Position numbers and translations under genes: made by a program. The notes beneath the pieces are model-generated. The model was not told where the DNA came from, made no database searches, and was given only the letters and a program-made list of their open reading frames with translations. 34,364 bases of DNA. Source: CAZSHG01 sp964606695 [NCBI: uncultured bacterium]. GTDB taxonomy: Bacteria > UBP14 > UBA6098. This document shows, piece by piece, positions 9,289-14,824 of this stretch (within the stretch, counting starts at the first letter, position 1; each line of letters starts with the position of its first letter). Where the stretch lies: assembly GCA_964606695.1 (NCBI GenBank), contig CAZSHG010000029.1:1-34364 (forward strand), written 5' to 3'.

Positions 9289-9411
9289 GTGGTGTTGCAA
9301 GCCCTGTTTGGGGTATTGCAGGTACTTTTTGGGGTCATGCAAGATATGTTTAACCCGATATTAGTGTAGTTTATGTTGATGTAAATGCCGTTTGGAATAA
9401 TGTAAAAGTCA
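9286..9411. repeat. Six degenerate 21-bp tandem repeats
   Basis: Units start at 9286, 9307, 9328, 9349, 9370 and 9391, exactly 21 bases apart, each beginning TTT. The clearest share TTTGGGGT, a central ATG or TTG, and CAA or TAA (for example TTTGGGGTCATGCAAGATA). Units 4 to 6 are more diverged. A frame through the first three units would give heptapeptides of the FGVxQxx kind, but it soon meets stops, so it is not coding now. Confidence 0.75.
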
Positions 9412-9501
9412 TTTATCCCGAGAATCCAAAAAGCTCAATATAAATGTCAATCAAATACAACTTCTTGAAAAACATCATCGAAAATAAAAAGTCGATTGTT
9501 A

Positions 9502-9537
9502 TTGACAAACTTCTCCCATTTAAATTAATTATATAAT
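9502..9537 (+). promoter_or_regulatory. Promoter-like region before the beta-helix protein
   Basis: A perfect TTGACA is at 9502-9507 and a perfect TATAAT at 9532-9537, but they are 24 bases apart, too far for one sigma70 promoter. ATTAAT at 9524-9529 gives a 16-base spacer from the same TTGACA. The region is strongly AT-rich and ends 38 bases before the start codon, so a promoter is likely here even if the exact -10 is unclear. Confidence 0.4.
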
Positions 9538-9575
9538 AGATATTTCTCAACCGTTCGCGAAGGAAGGGATAAGCG

Positions 9576-11261
9576 ATGAAGGTGTCGAATTATATATATA
9601 TATTTTTTTTAATGTTGGCTGTTGCATCATGTTTCGGCGCGACATATTACGTCGATAATGGCCACCCCTCGGCGAGTGATTCAAATCCGGGGACGATTCC
9701 ATCGCCCTGGATGACGATTCAACATTCAGCGGACGAGCTTATACCGGGCGATACTGTGTTCATCCGCAGTGGCGAATACAACGAACAACTTATAAGCGTC
9801 CGCGATGGCGATTCCTATTCCGGGCCGATAGTTTTCGCGGCGTATCCCTCCGAAAACCCCGTGATTGACGGCTCCGGCGTGGTAACGGGCAACAACGGAG
9901 TTATAATCGAACATTCGTTCATCGAGCTGCACGGCCTGGAGATCCGCGACTGGAACGACAACGGCGTCTGGGTGGTCGGCGCGGGGCATATCGTAATAAA
10001 CGATTGCGAGGTGCATGAGGTGCAATATGGCATCGGTTTTGTGGACGGCGCGCACAATTTCGAGCTTAACCGCGTGGTAATGCACGATTTCGATCTCTAC
10101 GGCTTCGATGCCACGCCGGACGGCGAAGCTTGCTACAACGGTGTTCTGAACGATTGCGTGTCGCACACCGGACGCGACCCACTGCAGAACGTGGACGGTT
10201 TCGCACTCGGACACGGCGACCAGCGTAATTTCGAGATGAACCGATGCGTAACCTACGGCGTTTTCGACGGTTTCGACATAAGTTCGCGCAACACACGGTT
10301 GAATGAATGCCTGTCGTTCGATTGTTGGAACGGATGTTACAAACTATGGCAGGATAGCCTCTACCTGACGAACTGCATCGGTTACGGTGCGGGCGTGTCG
10401 GTGGTCGAACTGGACTGGGACGGCGATCCGGGACGAGTCGAGATGACTAACTGCACGCTCTTCGACAGCGAGACGTTCATCGTGTGGATCGAAAACGCCG
10501 CGGACACGTTGCACATGACCAACTGCATCCTCGCGGGCGCGGACAATATCGCGCTCTGTTTCGAGCAACCCGGCACCGGCAATTATTCCGGCGATTACAA
10601 CATCTTTCATACGGACGACGGCTGGCGCGCGGTTACGGTCGCATACACGGACGAGTTCTCGGTCGCCGAAATCGAATCCGGCGATTGGACGGCGTTCAGC
10701 GGCCAGGATACCCATTCCCTCGCCGCCGATTACGCGGAGAGCCTGTTCGTAGATATCGCGTCGGACGATCTGCATCTTCTTCCGACCAGCATCGCGATAG
10801 ACAACGGCACCCCCGACGGCGCACCCGAGATCGATTTCGACGGCAATATTCGGCCAAACGCCGCAGGCTACGATATAGGCGCATACGAATACCTCCCCGG
10901 CGGCGGAGTGGGGGAGGCCACCGCCCTGCCTGAAGATTTTGAGATTCGTGCCTATCCGAATCCGTTCAATTCATCGGTGAGGATTGCGATTTCGGGCGAG
11001 GTGACCTCGCCCCTACAAATCGAGATTTACGATGTGAATGGGCGGAAAATCGATAACATGACCGTAGGGGACGGGTTTCCCGTCCCGTCGTCGAACGGGC
11101 GAGGAGACATCGCCCCTACGGAGGTCGTCTGGCAACCCGACGAATCCCTCGGTAGCGGCGTCTATCTCGTCTCCTACAGACCTGAAGGGCGGGCGACAAT
11201 TCCCGGTAACAAGGGGCTTAAGCCCCTTGTTCTGTCTAAAAAGGTGATTTACCTGAAATGA
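9576..11261 (+). CDS. Secreted parallel beta-helix protein with sorting domain
   Basis: The 561-residue product has a signal peptide (MKVSNYIYIFFLMLAVASCFGA) followed by TYYVDNGHPSASDSNPGT...WMTIQHSADELIPGDTVFIRSGEY, the standard opening of right-handed parallel beta-helix (pectin-lyase fold) surface proteins. Many short strands with Asn and Cys-rich turns follow (ELHGLEIRDWNDNGVW, INDCEVHEVQYGIGF, MTNCTLFDSETF). The segment DLHLLPTSIAIDNGTPDG...DIGAYEY matches the choice-of-anchor Q motif. The sorting domain begins near residue 453 (YPNPFN at 460) and ends KKVIYLK. Start codon support is GAAGGGAT upstream. The signal-peptide codons contain a (TA)6 T8 tract. Its stop overlaps ATG at 11258. 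A polysaccharide-binding or lyase role is possible, but no catalytic residues can be assigned. Confidence 0.85.
   Translation: MKVSNYIYIFFLMLAVASCFGATYYVDNGHPSASDSNPGTIPSPWMTIQHSADELIPGDTVFIRSGEYNEQLISVRDGDSYSGPIVFAAYPSENPVIDGSGVVTGNNGVIIEHSFIELHGLEIRDWNDNGVWVVGAGHIVINDCEVHEVQYGIGFVDGAHNFELNRVVMHDFDLYGFDATPDGEACYNGVLNDCVSHTGRDPLQNVDGFALGHGDQRNFEMNRCVTYGVFDGFDISSRNTRLNECLSFDCWNGCYKLWQDSLYLTNCIGYGAGVSVVELDWDGDPGRVEMTNCTLFDSETFIVWIENAADTLHMTNCILAGADNIALCFEQPGTGNYSGDYNIFHTDDGWRAVTVAYTDEFSVAEIESGDWTAFSGQDTHSLAADYAESLFVDIASDDLHLLPTSIAIDNGTPDGAPEIDFDGNIRPNAAGYDIGAYEYLPGGGVGEATALPEDFEIRAYPNPFNSSVRIAISGEVTSPLQIEIYDVNGRKIDNMTVGDGFPVPSSNGRGDIAPTEVVWQPDESLGSGVYLVSYRPEGRATIPGNKGLKPLVLSKKVIYLK
10994..11016. 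repeat. GTAG-hairpin repeat inside sorting domain, loop 1 (beta-helix protein)
   Basis: GGGCGAGGT (10994-11002) pairs perfectly with ACCTCGCCC (11004-11012) and is followed by CTAC, so the minus strand reads GTAG and then the stem. It sits at the same domain position as 8862-8885 and 12823-12846, but the stem sequence is different. Confidence 0.8.
11064..11119. repeat. Inverted GTAG-hairpin pair (BIME-like) inside sorting domain, loop 2
   Basis: GTAG at 11064 is followed by GGGACGGG-TTT-CCCGTCCC, a perfect 8-bp stem. After the spacer GTCGTCGAAC comes GGGCGA...TCGCCC and CTAC ending at 11119. Translated in frame it gives V-G-D-G-F-P-V-P-S-S-N-G-R-G-D-I-A-P-T, just before VVWQPDESLGSGVYLV. Confidence 0.8.
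11208..11231. repeat. Perfect 24-bp palindrome in sorting domain, loop 3
   Basis: AACAAGGGGCTT is followed directly by AAGCCCCTTGTT. It lies in frame between SGVYLVSYRPEGR and the final strand KKVIYLK, and encodes the N-K-G-L-K-P-L-V stretch. It is unrelated in sequence to the GTAG-hairpin units. Confidence 0.75.
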
Positions 11262-11269
11262 GGACTACC

Positions 11270-13102
11270 ATGACCAAATACGCAATAATAGCATTCGTTA
11301 TCACTCTCTCCTGCGGCCTTCTCTCGGCCCAACCGTGCTGTGAACGTGCCGTCCTTGACGAGCTTTACCTGCCGGAGGACAATTTTACGCCCACCACCGC
11401 CGCAATCGACACCCCGGACACTAATCCGAACCCCTGCGACAGTTGCAGGATTCTCATTGATATGAGCGATGTCGAGCTACACGGTAATCATATGGACAGC
11501 CTGTTCGCTTTTCTGAACAGGTCTTTCTGCGAAGTGGTGATTGACTCTACTGGAATTTCACCGGAAGGCTACGACGTTTTTTGTTTCCCTTTTAAAGACG
11601 ATAGTATCAGCACAACTCGGATCCGAGAGATACAGGATTATGTTTACAATGGCAGCACGCTGATTCTCTTAGGAGAATGTTGCGGGTTTTCCTGGACTCT
11701 GAATGAATTACTTACAGACCCTATGTGGAATACGGGATTATTTATTAATACTGACGGGATATTGGATTCGAGTAATTTCCTATTAAGTGGAGGACATGCT
11801 GAATTTCCTATCTTTAAAAATCACTTATATCACCCATTTACTTTTAGTATTGATTCTATATTTTTAGGTAGAGGCGGAAGCTCGGAAATACTTACGCCCG
11901 CACGTCGCTTAACATGGGGCGACGATGACGCGTTTTCCGTAATTTATGATCCCTGGCCTCCTGGAACGACCATAGTTGTGGCAAGTGAACCAGTTGTTTT
12001 TTCTATAAGTCATTTTGGAGAGGGTATTATTCTTCTTAATTCAGATATAAGTATATGGACATCGGTAGTTTGGTTTCCTGGGAGTTTTCTTCTGTTTAGC
12101 AACAAACAAGCTGCCTATAACTTTTTCAACTGCAACATCACACCCTATTTTTCCTTCAGTCCCCAGAAATTTAAGGATGTTATTTGCTTTCCTGAAACAC
12201 TGAATATAGAAATTAGTATCGAGAATTATGGGATGATTGAACCGGATTCAGTTCGAGTGAAATGGGAAACGACGGTTCTGACGACTGCTTCGCCTTATAT
12301 TGATGTTTCCGACTCGACACTCTCGTTATCGCTTCCGCTGGATTCCTATTTGCCGGGGGATACTGTGAATCTTTGTATCGAGGCCGTCTGCGACACGGGC
12401 GGCTACTGGCCGTTCGACTCGATTTGCTGGTGGTATTACCTCGATCCACTCATCGATTCTCTCGGCCCGATAATCGAGCGGATAACTACCGATTCTTTAT
12501 ATCCCGCAGATACGCTACTCGCCTATGTTTACGACACGAGCGGCATCGACACGGCCTCGATTCTTGTTCTAATGAACCTCGATACGGTCGAGACCTTCAC
12601 ATTCGAGGCCGGGACGCTTTCTATATGGGGTTTTCCGGACACGACGGCCTCGGTTTCGGTGATAATCATCGTCGAAGACCTCTACCCATGTTGGGATAAC
12701 ATGGGCTCCGCGTCTTTCTCGGTCGATATTCGAACTGGAATAGAGGAAACGCCCATACCGCGGGACTTTGAGATTCGCGCCTATCCGAACCCGTTCAATT
12801 CAACGGTAGCTATTTCGATTTCGGGCGTATGCGATACGCCCCTACGAATCGAGATTTACGACGTGGCGGGACGGTTAATTCAAGTCATTGCGAGGCCGAA
12901 GGCTACGGCAATCTCATCGAATAACAGGTCGAGCGTCCGCTTGCGTCCGTCTGGAACGCTCGACACACGGCGAGACGCCGTGTCTATTAATAATAGAGAA
13001 TTTATCTGGCGTCCCGCCCCATCCCTCGGTTCCGGGGTGTATCTCGTGCGGGCGATTGTCGGCGACGAATCGGTATCGAGAAAAATCGTGTATCTGAAAT
13101 AG
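11270..13102 (+). CDS. Secreted protein of unknown function with sorting domain
   Basis: Not recognised beyond its ends. The start at 11270 is preferred to the overlapping ATG at 11258 because GAGGA lies about five bases before it; the product then begins with a signal peptide (MTKYAIIAFVITLSCGLLSAQ) followed by PCCERA. Residues about 60-260 alternate strands and helices (ILIDMSDVELHGNHMDSLFAFL, YDVFCFPF, STLILLGECCGFSW, GEGIILLNSDISIW), a pattern that recalls class I glutamine amidotransferase-like or DUF4350-like domains with flavodoxin-type topology. No catalytic triad is evident. Ig-like beta segments follow. The sorting domain starts near 498 (YPNPFN at 505) and ends SRKIVYLK. Two of its loops contain palindromic repeats. 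The middle of the gene is more AT-rich than its ends. Confidence 0.75.
   Translation: MTKYAIIAFVITLSCGLLSAQPCCERAVLDELYLPEDNFTPTTAAIDTPDTNPNPCDSCRILIDMSDVELHGNHMDSLFAFLNRSFCEVVIDSTGISPEGYDVFCFPFKDDSISTTRIREIQDYVYNGSTLILLGECCGFSWTLNELLTDPMWNTGLFINTDGILDSSNFLLSGGHAEFPIFKNHLYHPFTFSIDSIFLGRGGSSEILTPARRLTWGDDDAFSVIYDPWPPGTTIVVASEPVVFSISHFGEGIILLNSDISIWTSVVWFPGSFLLFSNKQAAYNFFNCNITPYFSFSPQKFKDVICFPETLNIEISIENYGMIEPDSVRVKWETTVLTTASPYIDVSDSTLSLSLPLDSYLPGDTVNLCIEAVCDTGGYWPFDSICWWYYLDPLIDSLGPIIERITTDSLYPADTLLAYVYDTSGIDTASILVLMNLDTVETFTFEAGTLSIWGFPDTTASVSVIIIVEDLYPCWDNMGSASFSVDIRTGIEETPIPRDFEIRAYPNPFNSTVAISISGVCDTPLRIEIYDVAGRLIQVIARPKATAISSNNRSSVRLRPSGTLDTRRDAVSINNREFIWRPAPSLGSGVYLVRAIVGDESVSRKIVYLK
12823..12846. 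repeat. GTAG-hairpin repeat inside sorting domain, loop 1 (third exported protein)
   Basis: GGGCGTAT pairs with ATACGCCC across a 3-base loop, followed by CTACG. It differs from 8862-8885 only in the loop (GCG instead of GCA) and is read in the same frame. Confidence 0.8.
12884..12984. repeat. Three unrelated palindromic repeats in sorting domain, loop 2
   Basis: In succession there are: a GTCATTGCGAGGCCGAAGG...GGCAATCTC unit resembling the widespread TTGCGAGG/GCAATCTC repeat; an 8-bp stem TCGAGCGT/ACGCTCGA (12929-12963); and ACACGGCG-AGA-CGCCGTGT (12965-12983). All are translated in frame between GRLIQVI and FIWRPAPSLGSGVYLV. Confidence 0.7.
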
Positions 13103-13222
13103 CAAGAAGATTCAGAAGATAGAAACTCGTGTCGTCCTTCGTGGATTTTATAATCAGATTGAAGCTAAAAACCCCCTTTTTCACAAAAAAGCCCGTGGTT
13201 GAGCCGTCGGAAGCCAAACGAT

Positions 13223-13348
13223 TCTTCCATAGACCTTCCAAAATCTTCCGGCGATCTATTCCCATCCGTCTGGAAGCGTATTTTTCTCTTCGGAAAGCCA
13301 GAAATATCTTCCGAAGACCTAAAATTCTTTTCCAGAGACCATCATTTT
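13223..13348. repeat. Degenerate array with about 21-base period
   Basis: Units begin near 13223, 13244, 13265, 13287, 13307 and 13328, spaced 20 to 22 bases. The clearest are TCTTCCATAGACCTTCCAAA, TCTTCCGAAGACCTAAAATT and TTTTCCAGAGACCATCATTT, with consensus close to TCTTCC-(G/A)-AGACC-AAAAT. Units 2 and 3 are poorly conserved. Confidence 0.55.
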
Positions 13349-13439
13349 TCTTTCTGGTGCGATGTTTTTATGGTCGGAAAGGGGTAATTTCTTTCGGCGG
13401 ATCATGTTATATGAACGAATCACGTGCGAATTGAACAAG

Positions 13440-13513
13440 CCGCTGGCGCGATACATGCTTTTCAAAGTAAAACCGGAAATTAGAGGAAAGTGTAGCATGT
13501 AGCGTGACAGCGG
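13440..13513. repeat. Imperfect hairpin, copy 2 of the TGGCGC/GTGACA family
   Basis: The 20-base left arm CCGCTGGCGCGATACATGCT faces AGCATGTAGCGTGACAGCGG with three non-Watson-Crick positions and a 34-base AT-rich loop. The left arm starts with the same 12 bases as the hairpin at 3246. Confidence 0.75.
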
Positions 13514-13522
13514 CGAGACTCA

Positions 13523-13595
13523 GGTTGGCGCAGTTCTTGCCTTCTCCAAACAACGTGAAGTTCGGAATCAATTAATAGCAAGAACTGTGACAACC
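13523..13595. repeat. Imperfect hairpin, copy 3 of the TGGCGC/GTGACA family
   Basis: GGTTGGCGCAGTTCTTGC pairs with GCAAGAACTGTGACAACC around a 37-base loop. The internal TGGCGC and GTGACA and the two off-pair positions are the same as in the copy at 13440, while the sequence on both sides differs but stays complementary. Confidence 0.75.
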
Positions 13596-13596
13596 G

Positions 13597-13647
13597 GTTT
13601 GCGCGGTGAGAACTTACCAATCAGGAACCAATCTCGCTACGCGGAAC
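13597..13647. repeat. Degenerate third hairpin of the cluster
   Basis: GTTTGCGCGGTGAGA faces TCTCGCTACGCGGAAC with one bulge and some wobble pairs around a 20-base loop. TTGCGCG resembles TGGCGCG of the other copies, and the right arm contains CGTAGCGAG in inverted orientation. Membership in the family is less certain. Confidence 0.45.
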
Positions 13648-13711
13648 ATTTGCCATTTGACATTCATTTGGAATTTGTAATTTGGATTTTGATATTTTCC
13701 CAAATTATTCC

Positions 13712-13740
13712 TTGACAAGCCCTATATCCATCCATATTTT
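13712..13740 (+). promoter_or_regulatory. Sigma70-type promoter for rpmE
   Basis: TTGACA (13712-13717), a 17-base spacer and TATTTT (13735-13740) lie 41 bases upstream of the rpmE start. This is the best promoter match in the window. Confidence 0.6.
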
Positions 13741-13781
13741 CCGTCGGTTATGTGAACCGAGAATTATCGGAGGTTATCGAT

Positions 13782-14021
13782 ATGAAAAAAGGCATACATC
13801 CCGAATACTACCAGGCTAAGGTCACCTGCGCCTGCGGAAATAGCTGGACGGTCGGATCGACCAAAAAGGAAATCCATCTGGATATCTGCTCAGAATGCCA
13901 TCCCTTCTTCACCGGCAAGCAGAAGATGGTCGATACCGCGGGCCGTGTCGAGAAATTCCGTCGCAAATACGGAATCAAAGACAAAACCAGCGAGGTCGTC
14001 AAAGGCAAAAAGAAGAAATAA
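13782..14021 (+). CDS. rpmE: 50S ribosomal protein L31, zinc-binding type
   Basis: This is ribosomal protein L31 of the large subunit, 79 residues. The start [20 protein letters not shown] is the standard L31 N-terminus; an in-frame upstream start at 13752 adds ten residues with no family match, while CGGAGG sits eight bases before 13782. Zinc ligands Cys16, Cys18, Cys36 and Cys39 are all present (CAC and CSEC), marking the zinc-containing form. The HPFFTGKQK motif follows. The tail is lysine-rich (KGKKKK). It is a single-gene unit with its own promoter (13712) and a strong terminator (14046) before thyX. Confidence 0.96.
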   Translation: MKKGIHPEYYQAKVTCACGNSWTVGSTKKEIHLDICSECHPFFTGKQKMVDTAGRVEKFRRKYGIKDKTSEVVKGKKKK

Positions 14022-14045
14022 GGCCGCCACAGAGCTATTTGAAAG

Positions 14046-14071
14046 CCGCATCCATCGGGTGCGGTTTTTTT
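14046..14071 (+). terminator. Rho-independent terminator after rpmE
   Basis: The stem CCGCATCC/GGGTGCGG (one T-G pair, 3-base loop) is followed by seven T residues, 24 bases after the rpmE stop. Confidence 0.85.
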
Positions 14072-14110
14072 ATTTGCGATTTTCGTTCGAGGATATATCT
14101 TGAAAACGCT

Positions 14111-14824
14111 ATGAAGGTCGAACTGATTAACCATACGCCCAGTCCACTCAAAACGGTCTATACTGCCGCACGGACCTGCTATTCGCCGGAGACGCCGTCG
14201 GAAATATTCGCCGCCGACACGTCGCTGGAGAAGATGACGCGGCTTTTGGACAGGGTAATCGACGCCGGTCACCACAGCGTGCTGGAGCATATCTCGTTCA
14301 CTTTCGCCATCGAGGGCATTTCGCGCACATGCAGTCATCAGCTTGTGCGGCACCGTATCGCCAGCTTTTCCCAGCAGTCGCAGAGATATGTCGAGGCCGG
14401 CCCGGCGGGAACGGTCGAGCCGGATACTATCGCGTTCGACGAGGACGCGCGCCGCGAATTCGAGGAATTCATCGAGAAATCGCGCGATATTTACGGCGAG
14501 CTGGTGGAGATGGACATCCCAGCCGAGGACGCGCGGTTCGTGCTTCCGAACGCATCCACCACCAATATCGTGATGACCATGAACTTCCGCGAGCTGATGA
14601 CCACCTGCGGAATTCGGCTCTGCACTCGCGCGCAGTGGGAGATTCGGCAGTTGTTCTATCATATAGTCAACGTAATCAAGAAGGTCGACCAGATGGGCGG
14701 GCTGGCAAAATACCTGGTGCCGAAATGCGATATTCTCGGCTACTGCCCGGAGATGCAATCCTGCGGGCGGCGACCAACTAAATCCGAAGTTTTCGATGCC
14801 TACGAAAGGCGGAATAATGAATAG
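14111..14824 (+). CDS. thyX: Flavin-dependent thymidylate synthase ThyX
   Basis: ThyX makes dTMP from dUMP using FAD, NADPH and methylene-tetrahydrofolate, and replaces ThyA in organisms lacking it. The 237-residue protein contains the family signature RHRX7S: Arg80-His81-Arg82 and Ser90 in RHRIASFSQQSQRY. Upstream, GHHSVLEHISFTF supplies the conserved His-Glu region, and RAQWEIRQL near the C-terminus is also typical. A longer open frame reaches back to 13895 through rpmE, but the ATG at 14111 gives the family N-terminus (MKVELINHTPSPLKTVYTAARTCY in outline). There is no close Shine-Dalgarno; transcription probably begins between the rpmE terminator and this start. Its end overlaps pyrF by 8 bases, forming a pyrimidine operon. 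Confidence 0.95.
   Translation: MKVELINHTPSPLKTVYTAARTCYSPETPSEIFAADTSLEKMTRLLDRVIDAGHHSVLEHISFTFAIEGISRTCSHQLVRHRIASFSQQSQRYVEAGPAGTVEPDTIAFDEDARREFEEFIEKSRDIYGELVEMDIPAEDARFVLPNASTTNIVMTMNFRELMTTCGIRLCTRAQWEIRQLFYHIVNVIKKVDQMGGLAKYLVPKCDILGYCPEMQSCGRRPTKSEVFDAYERRNNE

Larger units (their letters stand above)
9196..9575. other. Non-coding gap with palindrome, 21-bp array and AT-rich promoter region
   Basis: This is 380 bases between two sorting-domain genes. It holds, in order, a 16-bp A/T-flanked palindrome (9273-9288), six 21-bp degenerate repeats (9286-9411), and an AT-rich stretch with promoter-like hexamers before the next start. No open frame longer than the repeats themselves is convincing. 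Confidence 0.6.
13103..13711. other. Repeat-rich non-coding gap
   Basis: About 600 bases lie between the third exported protein and the rpmE promoter. They contain the 20-22-base periodic array at 13223-13348, then three hairpins in a row (13440-13647), then AT-rich DNA. A plus-strand open frame at 13129-13434 reads through the array and gives a basic heptad pattern (IFRRPKI, LFQRPSF), but it has no ribosome binding site and probably reflects the repeat periodicity. No tRNA is seen. Confidence 0.6.

Noticed and set aside
9286-9411. CRISPR array
   Set aside because: The units are contiguous with no unique spacers, diverge progressively, and no cas genes are nearby; this is a tandem repeat.
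13129-13434. Basic 101-residue protein with heptad repeats
   Set aside because: No ribosome binding site, poor initiation context, and the pattern follows from the 21-base periodic DNA; kept as a repeat.
13440-13647. Integron attC sites
   Set aside because: The hairpins have conserved interior and variable arms, which recalls attC, but the RYYYAAC and GTTRRRY core sites are absent and there are no small cassette genes between them.
13808-14758. A 316-codon minus-strand open frame opposite rpmE and thyX
   Set aside because: It spans two clearly identified plus-strand genes and the terminator between them, has no family resemblance, and is explained by codon bias of the real genes.
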